DNA from: Clostridiales bacterium
GTDB taxonomy: Bacteria > Bacillota > Clostridia > Oscillospirales > CAG-382
Reading direction: 5' to 3'
NCBI GenBank assembly: GCA_004553575.1
Contig: SFLA01000002.1
Location: forward strand, 1-64,000
DNA: 64,000 nt
Position numbers and translations under genes: made by a program. Below are positions 7,940-16,437 of this stretch, one piece after another. Below the pieces are notes generated by a model. That model searched no databases. It was not told the origin of the DNA and was given only the letters and a program-made list of their open reading frames with translations. Each line of letters begins with the position of its first letter. Position 1 is the first letter of the stretch.

Positions 7940-9181
7940 CTATTCGCACCGGTGTTCTTCGCTTGCGGGAACAGGCGTGTCGTACTTGGCACGCCAGCTT
8001 TTCGCACAGGTAAGCAGCAGCACGGTTCCGACGGCACAGCATACCGCCCATACGGCCGCGGTGACTCCCCATCCTCCGGCTTCGGTAACGGCGGCCGTTC
8101 CGTATGCCGAAAGCGCGCTTCCGATATATGTGCCGGAATTGAGAATTCCGGATATCAGAGATACATTGCCGTATTTTGCGAAATACTGCGGCACCATGCA
8201 GATGAGCATAAGGTTTACTCCGTGCATGCAGCCGGTGAGCAGCGCGGATGACAGCACCGATACGGCGGCGTTCTTGCCCACGATAAACACAAGTGTGAGC
8301 GCCGCGGCGAATCCTGCGGCAAATATAACGCCGGCGCAGGTCACGGGGTCGCGGAATACTCTGCGGTAAAGCGAGGAGGCTCCGGCAAAGCAAACCATTC
8401 CGAACAGAGGGAGCAGCACGCCGGAGAGTATGGATATCTCCTCGGCTATACCGAAGCTCTCGGACACGAGAGAGGGCATCCATGTCGTAACACCGTCGCG
8501 CAGTACGCCCATAAGGATTATTCCGACCATTACGGACAGCATCGGAAAGTTGATAAGCGGACGTATTCCCGCCAGACTGCCGGATCCGGCACCGCATTCA
8601 GGAGCGGCAGACACATTCGGACAGCAGACCGTCCACAGGCACGCCATAAGTGCGGCGGCGGCCGCGGCGAACACGAATACCGCCCTCCAGCCGGACAGCG
8701 ATATCAGCAGCGGCGATATAAGATAGACAAGCACCGTTCCGGCGGAGCTCCCCCACGACACCACTACACAGGCGCGGCGGTAATCCTCCGGCGTAAGCAG
8801 CTCGGACATCAGCCGTACCATGGGCGGCCACATAAACGCCTGCGCCATGCCGTTGACCGTCCAGACTACGGCGGTCTGAACCGGGTTTTTGCAGAAAACT
8901 ATCAGAAGGTTCATACAGGCGGTCACTGCGAAGCCTCCGAGCACCAGCTTTTTCGGCTGTATTCTGTCGCCGAAGAAGCCGCTGATTATCTGCCCCAGAC
9001 CGTATGAAACAAAGCTGCCGGTCAGAGCGACCGACAGTGCGGATTTACTAAGCTGTTCGGCGCGTACCATTTCGGATATTACCGCCCCGTAGTTAATGCG
9101 CGCGATATAGCTTACCATATACGCAGAAGTAAGCAGCAGTATGAAGCGTGTGGCTTTCTTTTTATCAGTTATCATATTCAT
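7940..9181 (-). CDS. Major facilitator superfamily transporter (OPA-like)
   Basis: 413 residues with about 12 hydrophobic segments, a cytoplasmic N-terminus (MNMITDKKKATRF) and the MFS loop 2-3 motif GFFGDRIQPKKLVLGG near residues 68-83. The layout (NYGAVISEM in helix 1, WTVNGMAQAFMWPPMVRLM in helix 4) resembles the organophosphate:phosphate antiporter group (GlpT/UhpT relatives), but the substrate cannot be told. ATG 9181 and ATG 9175 are both possible starts; neither has a strong Shine-Dalgarno. It lies 112 bases downstream of the E2-like acyltransferase gene on the same strand, so cotranscription is possible. Confidence 0.85.
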   Translation of the reverse strand: MNMITDKKKATRFILLLTSAYMVSYIARINYGAVISEMVRAEQLSKSALSVALTGSFVSYGLGQIISGFFGDRIQPKKLVLGGFAVTACMNLLIVFCKNPVQTAVVWTVNGMAQAFMWPPMVRLMSELLTPEDYRRACVVVSWGSSAGTVLVYLISPLLISLSGWRAVFVFAAAAAALMACLWTVCCPNVSAAPECGAGSGSLAGIRPLINFPMLSVMVGIILMGVLRDGVTTWMPSLVSESFGIAEEISILSGVLLPLFGMVCFAGASSLYRRVFRDPVTCAGVIFAAGFAAALTLVFIVGKNAAVSVLSSALLTGCMHGVNLMLICMVPQYFAKYGNVSLISGILNSGTYIGSALSAYGTAAVTEAGGWGVTAAVWAVCCAVGTVLLLTCAKSWRAKYDTPVPASEEHRCE

Positions 9182-9293
9182 ATGGTTAATAAAATCATCC
9201 GGAACCGCGTATGCGGCGGATTGCTTCGGAACAGGTCAACTGAGAGCTTACGGACAGCGCCGGTTTCTGAATCCGGCAGCGGCATGTCCGGTA

Positions 9294-10154
9294 TCAGTCT
9301 ATGTCCTTAACAACCTTGTCGGGAGGATTATCCAGAACCGACGGGTTATTGAAGATGCTTTTTATGTATTTCAGCGCCGACGCAAAATAATGGCCGTCGC
9401 ATATGCGCTCGTCGGTTACGACGCAGTAATCGATATATTTTTTATCGCTTACGGTGCCGTCCTGTGAAACAATCGCTTCGCTGCGCTTCGCTCCGTAGGA
9501 AATAAACACCGGAAGATTGCCGAAGTTGTATATGTGGTGGTATATCGGCGGTATTCCGAGAGATCCCATGGACGTGATTATCATCGAACCGTGGAACGGC
9601 GAAAGGCGGGTTAGCTTTCTCGGCAGCAGCATATAGAAGTCCAGCTTACGCAGAAGCCATACCGCGAATCTTAACAAAAAGCGGGGCATACTGCAAAGTA
9701 TGCGCGCGGTATCGTCGAAGTCGCTGTCGTCGGTTCTCGCCTTTTCCACCGCTTCGTTGATAATGCGGTATACGTCGTCGGCGGTCGAATCCGGCTCGAA
9801 TTCGAGCTTAAGCACCGTCTCCGGCGCGTTCAGCTCGAGGGATTTCTTTATGGTCATGGCAATTTCTATGTTGTTGCGGGAATATATGCGGAGTCCGCGA
9901 ATAAAACGGTTTATGCCGGGACGCTGTGAGATCGTTCTGACATACGCCGCAATGATAAGGTGCATTATCCCGAAGCCCTTAAGCCCCTCGGCGCGCTTTT
10001 TGAAAATATAATCGTCGGTTGCTGACGTCTCGAAGCTGTCGCGTATGTAGTTGCAGGCGTCGTTGCGCTGCGGCATTATCATAACCGCCACGTGGTTCAT
10101 GGGGCAAAGCGTCCTTACACGGCGCCCTTCCTTGCGAACACTGTTTATTTCCAT
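9294..10154 (-). CDS. Free-standing 2-oxoacid dehydrogenase E2-like acyltransferase domain
   Basis: 286 residues, the CAT-like catalytic fold of lipoyl acyltransferases without lipoyl or E1/E3-binding domains. HGSMIITSMGSLGIPPIYHH (about 188-207) and ISYGAKR match the conserved core. At the position of the catalytic His-x-x-x-Asp-Gly motif the sequence reads DERICDG (about 248-254): the Asp is kept but Glu replaces the His, so ordinary acyl transfer is doubtful. Such stand-alone proteins are widespread in Clostridia with unknown role. AGGAGG precedes ATG 10154, and a near-consensus minus-strand promoter with a palindromic spacer lies at 10187-10215. No dehydrogenase genes are nearby. Confidence 0.8.
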   Translation of the reverse strand: MEINSVRKEGRRVRTLCPMNHVAVMIMPQRNDACNYIRDSFETSATDDYIFKKRAEGLKGFGIMHLIIAAYVRTISQRPGINRFIRGLRIYSRNNIEIAMTIKKSLELNAPETVLKLEFEPDSTADDVYRIINEAVEKARTDDSDFDDTARILCSMPRFLLRFAVWLLRKLDFYMLLPRKLTRLSPFHGSMIITSMGSLGIPPIYHHIYNFGNLPVFISYGAKRSEAIVSQDGTVSDKKYIDYCVVTDERICDGHYFASALKYIKSIFNNPSVLDNPPDKVVKDID

Positions 10155-10186
10155 ATATAATCAGGCCTCCTCGGTTTTATCAGCCC

Positions 10187-10215
10187 ATTATAAAGCCTTT
10201 GTCCGACAAAGTCAA
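10187..10215 (-). promoter_or_regulatory. Sigma-A promoter for the E2-like gene
   Basis: On the minus strand TTGACT (10215-10210), a 17-base spacer and TATAAT (10192-10187). It diverges from the promoter of the solute-binding protein pair. Confidence 0.8.
10197..10211. promoter_or_regulatory. Candidate operator, 15-base palindrome between -35 and -10
   Basis: CTTTGTC C GACAAAG is a perfect inverted repeat centred in the spacer of the E2-like gene promoter. A second inverted repeat GTCAA-N7-TTGAC (10211-10227) joins the two divergent -35 regions. The position is typical for a repressor; the regulator is unknown. Confidence 0.5.
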
Positions 10216-10228
10216 TGCTTTGTTGACA

Positions 10229-10266
10229 CTTGATTTTCCGTATAATCCTTGATTTTCCGTATAATC
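10229..10266 (+). repeat. Perfect 19-base tandem duplication in the binding-protein promoter
   Basis: The 19-base unit CTTGATTTTCCGTATAATC occurs twice back to back (10229-10247 and 10248-10266). Each copy carries a TTGATT and a TATAAT. Confidence 0.95.
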
Positions 10267-10277
10267 GATGATATAAT
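10249..10277 (+). promoter_or_regulatory. Sigma-A promoter of the first solute-binding protein pair
   Basis: TTGATT (10249-10254, in the second tandem copy), 17-base spacer, TATAAT (10272-10277). Two further TATAAT hexamers lie at 10241 and 10260, but without a well-spaced -35. Confidence 0.7.
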
Positions 10278-10307
10278 TATACGCATATATATCGACGGGA
10301 GAGAACT

Positions 10308-11783
10308 ATGAAAAAGAACATAGCTTTAATACTTGCGATCATTTTGCTTATGTGCGCTCTTGCCGCCTGCAATACCGATAACGGCGGGCACGAATCCTCC
10401 GAATCGGGCGGAAGTTTTATAGACAGCCTGACAGGTGTCGATTACGGCGGCGCAGAGGTAACCTTCCTTACCTGCGGCATACATCAGACCGCTTCCTCCG
10501 AGATACTGCCGAACAGCTATTCCGACGAAGAAAACTCGGTGCTCGAGGTGGTTAACGATGCGCTTTCCGAGCGGTATAATCTTGTCGAGGAGAAGATCGG
10601 AGTCGTTATCCGGGAGCAGTACATATACGATCCTTCCCGTCACGGCGGCACCATGATCGAGCATATACGCAACACGCTTGCCTCCGGCACCGACGCATAT
10701 CAGGTCTGCGTTCCGGACCTGTACGACGCTGCCACGCTTTCGGCAGAGGGCCTGCTTATCGATCTTAACACCGTCCCGAATCTCGATCTTACCTCGTCCT
10801 GGTGGGATCAGTCGTTCAATTCCGAAATAACCATTGCCGGACACACCTATTTTACGATAGGCGACATAGGTCTGGTCAACAAGGATGCTACTCCCTGTAT
10901 TGCCTTCAACAAGAATCTGTTTGAGGAATACGACCTTGAGAATCCGTACGATCTCGTAGACAGCGGAAGCTGGACTATCGATAAGCTGATCGAGTTTTCA
11001 AAGCATCTGAGCAACGACCTCAATAACGACGGCGTTATCGATTACAGCGACGAATTCGGATACGGCGGACAGTACGACGATATCTGGTGCATGTTCTACG
11101 GCTCCGGAGAGCGTCTTGCTTCTATCGGATCCGACGGATATCCGTATCTTACCGTGTATAACGAAAGATCGGTATCCGTAGTCGATAACATTCTTAAGCT
11201 TATGCAGGACGACCTCCACTATGTGTCCGCAAACGATTACTTCGGGGTTTCGCAATACCCGGCGGAGCTCGTTACCCAGGCATTTATAGACGGCAGGTCT
11301 CTGTTCAATTATTCCGATATAGGCGATACCGACGATTTCCGCGATATGGCCGACGACTTCGGTCTGCTTCCGATTCCCAAATACAGCGAGGAGCAGGAGG
11401 AGTACAATACCCTTATAAACTGCTGGACCTCAAACGCCTTCTGTATTCCCTATACCGTGGAAGGGGAAACGCTTGAGATGACCGGTCTCACGCTGGAGCT
11501 TATGGGAGCCATAAGCGAGGATATCCTTGTTCATGCGTATTACGACGTCGCACTGCAGTATCAGAAGACCCGCGATGACGATACCGTGCGAATGCTCGAC
11601 ATTATTTTCAGCACCCGCGGCTGCGACCTCGGAATGGTTTTCCAGTGGGGCGGGCTCGACACCATGCTCCATTCCCTGATAACCTCCGAAAGCGGAGCCT
11701 TTGCATCGGTATACGAGACCTATAAGGGCAAAGCAGAGGCGGACATGAAGGAAACCGTAGATACCTACAAGAAACTAAACTGA
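10308..11783 (+). CDS. Extracellular solute-binding lipoprotein, orphan (pair A, first copy)
   Basis: 491 residues. Lipoprotein signal with lipobox LAAC (Cys21), then a Gly/Ser linker and a family-1-type ABC solute-binding fold. Conserved stretches shared with the other three copies in this window are EIxxxxxYxxR-like N-lobe strands, SWWDQSFNSE (about 164-173), TIGDIGL and the hinge region WTIDKLIEF. Residues 237-249 (DLNNDGVIDYSDE) form an EF-hand/dockerin-type calcium loop. The protein would sit on the outer face of the membrane and capture an unknown solute, probably a sugar or glycoside. No permease or ATPase lies beside it. GGGAGAG precedes ATG 10308. Confidence 0.85.
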   Translation: MKKNIALILAIILLMCALAACNTDNGGHESSESGGSFIDSLTGVDYGGAEVTFLTCGIHQTASSEILPNSYSDEENSVLEVVNDALSERYNLVEEKIGVVIREQYIYDPSRHGGTMIEHIRNTLASGTDAYQVCVPDLYDAATLSAEGLLIDLNTVPNLDLTSSWWDQSFNSEITIAGHTYFTIGDIGLVNKDATPCIAFNKNLFEEYDLENPYDLVDSGSWTIDKLIEFSKHLSNDLNNDGVIDYSDEFGYGGQYDDIWCMFYGSGERLASIGSDGYPYLTVYNERSVSVVDNILKLMQDDLHYVSANDYFGVSQYPAELVTQAFIDGRSLFNYSDIGDTDDFRDMADDFGLLPIPKYSEEQEEYNTLINCWTSNAFCIPYTVEGETLEMTGLTLELMGAISEDILVHAYYDVALQYQKTRDDDTVRMLDIIFSTRGCDLGMVFQWGGLDTMLHSLITSESGAFASVYETYKGKAEADMKETVDTYKKLN

Positions 11784-11809
11784 CGCCAAACGAAAACAGG
11801 AGGAAAAGT

Positions 11810-13306
11810 ATGAAAAAAACAATAGCATTTCTGCTTATTGCCGTTCTTGCGTGCGGAATTCTCGCCGCCTGCAACGACGAAGGCGACCGCTCACGCGCCG
11901 ATGTTTCCGAAACCAGCGGCAGCGGAAAGTATGTTGCCGATGTTCCCGACCGCGATTACGGCGGGGCTACCGTCACCTTCCTCACCTGCGGAGTCAACCA
12001 GACCGCTTCGTCCGAGATACTGTACAACGATTACGGCAGCGACGACGAGGAACAGATGATGGAGGTCGTCAACGACGCCCTTCGCGAGCGCTACAATCAG
12101 GTGTACGAGAGCATTGGCGTAGTTATTAAGGAGCAGTACATATACGACGGGAGACGCTATAACGGCGAGATGATAAACCATATCCGCAACGCTATCGCCG
12201 GCGGAACCGATACGTTCCAGGTCTGCGTTCCCTGCCTTTACGACTGTGCAACCCTCGCGGCCGAGGGACAGCTTATCGATCTGCTCGGAGAAGTTCCGTA
12301 TCTTAACATGTCCCAGCCGTGGTGGGATCAGACCTTCAATTCCGAAATGACGATAGGCGGTTGCCTGTACTTCACGATCGGAGATATCGGGCTTATCAAC
12401 AAGGATTCAACCCCCTGCATAGCTTTTAACAAGGATCTTTTCAACGAGTATAATCTCGAAAGTCCGTACGATCTGGTCGACGACGGCAAATGGACGCTCG
12501 ATAAGCTGATTGAGCTTTGCAAGAACATGAGCGTGGATCTTAACAACGACGGCGTTATCGATTACAGCGATAAATTCGGTTACGGCGGGCAGTACGACGA
12601 TATGTGGTATCTGTTCTACGGCTCGGGCGAGAGGATTGCCAGCCGGGACGCGGACGGATATCCGTATCTCACCATGTATAACGACCGGTCGGCAACGGTT
12701 ATCGATAAGATACTTGAGTTCATGCAGGACAAAGAGCATTATGTGTGTGCAAACAACTATTTCGGTGTTGTGAACTGGCCGGCAGAGCTGGTAACCCAGG
12801 CGTTCGTAGAGGGCAGATCGCTGTTCAACCTCTCCGGTGTGGGCACGACCGATGCCTACCGTGACATGGAGGACGATTTCGGTCTGGTGCCGATACCCAA
12901 GTTCAATGAGGAACAGGAAAACTACTACTCCATGGTAAATCCGTGGACATCCAACGCCTTCTGTATTCCGATAAGCGTTGAGGGCGACGCGCTCGAGATG
13001 ACCGGAATAACCCTCGAGGTCATGGGCGCGGTAAGCAAGAATATACTTGCAACTGCGTATTACGACGTCGCACTGCAGTATCAGAAAACCCGCGATGACG
13101 ATACCGTGCGCATGCTCGAGATTATATTCAATTCCCGCGGCTGCGATCTCGGCACTATATACAAGTGGGGACTGCTTGATAATCTGCTCCACGAGCTTAT
13201 AACCATGCCTCGCGGCTCGTTTGCGTCGCAGTACGAGGCAAAGTCTGCGGCGGCGCAGTCTGCAATGGAGGAGACCATCAACTTCTACAAGTCAAACGAG
13301 AAATAA
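11810..13306 (+). CDS. Extracellular solute-binding lipoprotein, orphan (pair A, second copy)
   Basis: 498 residues, close paralogue of the gene immediately upstream; long blocks are almost identical (for example the region around FLTCGVNQTASSEIL, and DLNNDGVIDYSDKFGYGGQY with the same calcium loop). Lipobox LAAC at Cys21. It follows the first copy by 26 bases with AGGAGGA ahead of ATG 11810, so the two form one operon that ends at the terminator 13329-13362. Products of a tandem duplication; lack of a neighbouring permease means the transport partner, if any, is encoded elsewhere. A sensory role with a histidine kinase is an alternative I cannot test. Confidence 0.85.
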   Translation: MKKTIAFLLIAVLACGILAACNDEGDRSRADVSETSGSGKYVADVPDRDYGGATVTFLTCGVNQTASSEILYNDYGSDDEEQMMEVVNDALRERYNQVYESIGVVIKEQYIYDGRRYNGEMINHIRNAIAGGTDTFQVCVPCLYDCATLAAEGQLIDLLGEVPYLNMSQPWWDQTFNSEMTIGGCLYFTIGDIGLINKDSTPCIAFNKDLFNEYNLESPYDLVDDGKWTLDKLIELCKNMSVDLNNDGVIDYSDKFGYGGQYDDMWYLFYGSGERIASRDADGYPYLTMYNDRSATVIDKILEFMQDKEHYVCANNYFGVVNWPAELVTQAFVEGRSLFNLSGVGTTDAYRDMEDDFGLVPIPKFNEEQENYYSMVNPWTSNAFCIPISVEGDALEMTGITLEVMGAVSKNILATAYYDVALQYQKTRDDDTVRMLEIIFNSRGCDLGTIYKWGLLDNLLHELITMPRGSFASQYEAKSAAAQSAMEETINFYKSNEK

Positions 13307-13328
13307 ACCGCATTGCCGTAAAACATTC

Positions 13329-13362
13329 ACCGCCCCGGAGGAACTGCTCCGGGGCGGTTTTT
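13329..13362 (+). terminator. Strong terminator after binding-protein pair A
   Basis: ACCGCCCCGGAG (13329-13340) pairs perfectly with CTCCGGGGCGGT (13347-13358) across a 6-base loop, followed by TTTT. It also lies just beyond the 3' end of the minus-strand nucleotidyltransferase gene. Confidence 0.95.
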
Positions 13363-13395
13363 GTCTTGTTAGTTCTCTGCCGCACGCCGGCTTCG

Positions 13396-14145
13396 TCAGC
13401 CGGCGGCGGGAGCGGTCTTTTCTTTTATTATACGCTCGACCTCGCGCAGATCCTGCTCGGTATTCACGCCTGCAAGCTCCTTTTCGTCCGCTGCCGTTAC
13501 GGCGGTTACCTTTTTTCCTTCTGCAATCATCAGCTTAGGGACGTCGGTCAGGTAGTATTCACCGCTGACCGGGCTCGGGGTTATCCTGTCGAGACAGCCG
13601 AACAGCGCACGGGAATCGAAGATATATATGCCTCCGTTCAGCTCGCGGACAGCCTTCTGGGCGTCGGTCGCGTCGCGGTGTTCGACAATCCCTGCAACAT
13701 TTCCGTTTTCGTCGCGTATGATATGTCCGAACGGGGGTATCTCCCCGGTCACGATAAAACTGAGTACGGTGCAGGCGCTTCCGCTTTTGCGGTGGTGCTC
13801 CGCCAGCGCGAGAACGCTCTCCCTGCGCAGAAGCGGCATGTCTCCGTTAATCACAAGGATTTCGCCGTCGTAATCCTCAAAGTACCTCCGGGCGCACATA
13901 ACCGCGTGCCCGGTGCCCTTCTGTTCCTCCTGCACCGCATAGGAGTATTGAGGAAACGCTTTCATTATCGCTTCGCGCGAATAACCGACGAGTATTACCT
14001 TATCCTCCGGCGGGATAAAATCGGTGTATTCGAGTACATATTGAAGCAAAGGCTTGCCGCAGGCGAGCCGCATTACCTTCGGAATATTTGTGATGTCGCT
14101 GCCGAGTCTTTTGCCCTTGCCCCCGGCGAGAATAAGAGCTTTCAT
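13396..14145 (-). CDS. Sugar-1-phosphate nucleotidyltransferase, GlmU N-domain-like
   Basis: 249 residues from ATG 14145, which follows GGAGG; an upstream in-frame extension crosses the promoter and is discarded. The Rossmann-like NTP-transferase signature LAGGKGKRLGSDITNIPKVM (residues 5-24) and NGDMPLL (about 99-105) with GTGHAV are those of UDP-N-acetylglucosamine pyrophosphorylases. It lacks the left-handed beta-helix acetyltransferase half of GlmU (about 450 residues), so it is a pyrophosphorylase only, likely making UDP-GlcNAc or a similar NDP-sugar. It is divergent from the P-loop ATPase gene, under its own promoter. Confidence 0.87.
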   Translation of the reverse strand: MKALILAGGKGKRLGSDITNIPKVMRLACGKPLLQYVLEYTDFIPPEDKVILVGYSREAIMKAFPQYSYAVQEEQKGTGHAVMCARRYFEDYDGEILVINGDMPLLRRESVLALAEHHRKSGSACTVLSFIVTGEIPPFGHIIRDENGNVAGIVEHRDATDAQKAVRELNGGIYIFDSRALFGCLDRITPSPVSGEYYLTDVPKLMIAEGKKVTAVTAADEKELAGVNTEQDLREVERIIKEKTAPAAG

Positions 14146-14182
14146 CGTAACAACCTCCGGCTTTCCGCATATATTTGGTATT

Positions 14183-14211
14183 AGTATATAACCTGACGGC
14201 TTCGCTGTCAA
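14183..14211 (-). promoter_or_regulatory. Sigma-A promoter of the nucleotidyltransferase gene
   Basis: Minus strand TTGACA (14211-14206), 17-base spacer, TATACT (14188-14183). Confidence 0.8.
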
Positions 14212-14230
14212 TCGTTTTGGAGGGATTTTT

Positions 14231-15262
14231 GTGGCGGACTGTTTTGCCGGAGCAAATACCGAGATCGGATACAGGGGGTATTTACCGAATATTCTTGCGT
14301 CTTCGGACAGGGTTTTTATAATAAAGGGGTCTCCCGGAAGCGGCAAATCTACGCTTATGAAGCGGGTAGCCGAGACCGCGGAGTCCGAAGGACACAGGGT
14401 GGACCGGGTGTTCTGCTCTGCGGATCCGTTGTCGCTGGACGCGGTTATCGTTCCCGGGCTTTCGATTGCTGTCGCCGACGGCACTTCACCGCACACCATG
14501 GACACGCCGGAGGTAGGCATCCGCGATACGCTTATCGATCTCGGAAGATATCTGGATACCGGTGTGCTCGCCGCACGTGCCGCGGAGGTGCGCGATATTG
14601 TTCGCGAAAAGAAGCTGCGCTATGCCGAAGCGTATAAATTCATATCGGCGGCGGTAAACGCTTCGCGGGCGGCTGCGGACGCGGTATGCCGTTCGCTCGA
14701 CCGCGAAAAGCTGGAACGGTATCTCGACCGTCTGTATGCGGGACACATCCGCTCCGGGCGGAAGGGAGACGTGGAGTACCGTCCCGCAGCGGCTTTTACC
14801 GGAAGCGGCAGGGAGGTCGCCGACGCTTTTCCCGAAGCGGAAACGGTATACGAGGTAACCCGCGGGAGAGGCAGCGGGAGCGCCGTACTTTCCGGTCTGC
14901 TGCGGCGTGCCGAAGCCGAAGGAGAAGAGACGGTTGTATCGCCGTCCGAAACCGATTCGGAATTGCTTAACGCCGTGTATTTTCCCGGCAGGGCGGTGCT
15001 TGTGTGCGATTCGAGGCTCGGATTCCGTGCCGACAGGCATATTAATATGGAAAGGTTTATTAAGAAAGACCTGCTTCGCACCTGTTCGGGATTCGTGCGC
15101 ATGGCAGGAACACTTGCGTCGGGACTGTACGATTCGGCGGAGGAAAGATTGCGGGAAGCCGGGAAGCTTCACGGCATTCTGGAACGTATATACGGCGAGG
15201 CAATGGATTTTTCCGGCATCGACGCGGAATACAATCGCATAGCGGCGTATATACGGGCATAA
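14231..15262 (+). CDS. P-loop ATPase of the PRK06851 group
   Basis: 343 residues from GTG 14231, preceded by GGAGGG. The start FAGANTEIGYRGYLPNIL is the conserved opening of a Firmicutes ATPase group annotated PRK06851, followed by Walker A GSPGSGKST (residues 34-42). Members contain a nucleotide-binding core duplicated in degenerate form; the second half (about 200-320) carries no intact Walker A here. The function is unknown. The downstream small membrane protein follows after 46 bases and may be cotranscribed. The ATPase is divergent from a nucleotidyltransferase gene. Confidence 0.75.
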   Translation: MADCFAGANTEIGYRGYLPNILASSDRVFIIKGSPGSGKSTLMKRVAETAESEGHRVDRVFCSADPLSLDAVIVPGLSIAVADGTSPHTMDTPEVGIRDTLIDLGRYLDTGVLAARAAEVRDIVREKKLRYAEAYKFISAAVNASRAAADAVCRSLDREKLERYLDRLYAGHIRSGRKGDVEYRPAAAFTGSGREVADAFPEAETVYEVTRGRGSGSAVLSGLLRRAEAEGEETVVSPSETDSELLNAVYFPGRAVLVCDSRLGFRADRHINMERFIKKDLLRTCSGFVRMAGTLASGLYDSAEERLREAGKLHGILERIYGEAMDFSGIDAEYNRIAAYIRA

Positions 15263-15308
15263 ACCCGCACGGGCACGCATACGTTTATTGCGAAGGAGCG
15301 TGCTTGGT

Positions 15309-15731
15309 ATGAACGGTTCGGAAGGAATAATGAAGGGTTCACTGATCGGATTCGGAACGATGGTCGGAACGGTTGTGGTTTTGTCGACATTACTTACGCT
15401 TGCGGTATCCAAATCGGCAGATCCTTCGTCGGCAGTCACTGCGGTTTCATGCGCGTCGCTGCTTGTCGGAGGTGCGGCGGGCGGAGCGGTCGCCGCCCGC
15501 GTCAGCCGAACTCCCGTTTCATCGGTGCTGGCTGCGGGTATGCTGCTGGTTTTGTTTGCGGCAGCAGCTTTGTTTATCCAAGATGACATGAGCGCGGTGC
15601 GCAGACTTCTGCCGCCGGTATGTATGTTTGCGGGCGCGACGGCGGCGGGGCTTGCGGTATGCGCAAAAAAGGTATCCGCGGCGGATATGATAAAAAAGAA
15701 CGCCCGCCGTGCGGCGGGCGGACGTAAATAG
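15309..15731 (+). CDS. Small four-helix membrane protein (TIGR04086/YrzE-like)
   Basis: 140 residues from ATG 15309 with AAGGAG at 15294-15299. Four hydrophobic segments separated by short loops (approximately residues 12-35, 41-62, 70-89 and 97-120), rich in Ala, Val and Gly, then a basic tail (KKNARRAAGGRK). The arrangement matches the TIGR04086 family of small Firmicutes membrane proteins, function unknown. Its last codons contain the GC-rich hairpin that serves as terminator for the convergent comF gene, which explains the Arg/Ala/Gly-rich C-terminus. Confidence 0.7.
   Translation: MNGSEGIMKGSLIGFGTMVGTVVVLSTLLTLAVSKSADPSSAVTAVSCASLLVGGAAGGAVAARVSRTPVSSVLAAGMLLVLFAAAALFIQDDMSAVRRLLPPVCMFAGATAAGLAVCAKKVSAADMIKKNARRAAGGRK
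15691..15720 (-). terminator. Terminator of the comF operon inside the 3' end of the convergent gene
   Basis: CGCCCGCCG (15701-15709) pairs perfectly with CGGCGGGCG (15712-15720). Read on the minus strand it is followed by TTCTTTTTTA (15700-15691). The signal lies wholly within the coding sequence of the plus-strand membrane protein. Confidence 0.88.
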
Positions 15732-15762
15732 TATCGCTTGTATCTGACGGAACATATGTCCG

Positions 15763-16437
15763 TTACGGAGTGCGTGCCGCGCAGGCACGCACCACCTGAC
15801 GTACGCCGGCTTCGTGCAGGATCGACGCACATTCCGAAAGCGTCGCGCCGGTGGTCGTAACGTCGTCGACAAGAAGCACGCGGCGGTAATCCGCCGCCTC
15901 CGGCAGTGCATAAAATACCTTCTTAACATTTCTTCGTCTTCCGGCGGCATCGAGCAGCTTCTGCTCGGTGCCGCTTTTGCGCCGTCCGAGCAATACGGCG
16001 AGCGGTATTCCCAACGCTTTTGCCGCTCCTTCCGCTATAAGCTTCGACTGATCCCCGCCGTATTCTGCGGAGCGCGATTTCATACGCGGAACGAAGGTCA
16101 CCGCGTCGAACCCGCGGCTTTTTTCGCGGAGCACCTTTTCGGCAATAAGACAGCCCAGAAACGCGGCGGTTCGCCGATCGGGGCGGCGCTTCAGCGACCG
16201 TATTATCTGCTTACCTGCTTCGCTTCGGTAATAGAACAAAAACAGCGTTTCCGATCCTCCGGGGCATAGGCAGTCGCTTTTTGAGCATCCGCATTCCGGG
16301 CACGGAGCGGTAAGCAGAGACTGGAATTCCGCGGCGCAGTCGCCGCACAGCGGAAGCCTTCCGTCGGCCGCCGGATCGCCGCAGATACAACAGGCAGGCA
16401 CGAACAGGCGGTCGGCAATAAGTTCAGTCAGCTTCAC
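15763..16437 (-). CDS. comF: ComF family phosphoribosyltransferase-like protein
   Basis: 224 residues from GTG 16437, overlapping the upstream TtcA-like gene by 14 bases; the longer in-frame extension would lie fully inside that gene. An N-terminal zinc ribbon (CCICGDP, CGDC, CPECGCSKSDC, residues 16-57) is followed by a phosphoribosyltransferase fold whose PRPP loop VLLVDDVTTTGAT is intact (about 187-199). ComF proteins take part in DNA uptake in competent bacteria; no other com genes are present here, so the role in this organism is open. It is terminated by the hairpin 15691-15720. Confidence 0.88.
   Translation of the reverse strand: MKLTELIADRLFVPACCICGDPAADGRLPLCGDCAAEFQSLLTAPCPECGCSKSDCLCPGGSETLFLFYYRSEAGKQIIRSLKRRPDRRTAAFLGCLIAEKVLREKSRGFDAVTFVPRMKSRSAEYGGDQSKLIAEGAAKALGIPLAVLLGRRKSGTEQKLLDAAGRRRNVKKVFYALPEAADYRRVLLVDDVTTTGATLSECASILHEAGVRQVVRACAARTP

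Noticed and set aside
14486..15832. 448-codon minus-strand frame opposite the ATPase gene
   Set aside because: The opposite strand has a Walker A and family N-terminus with a ribosome binding site; this frame has no domain and spans two genes.
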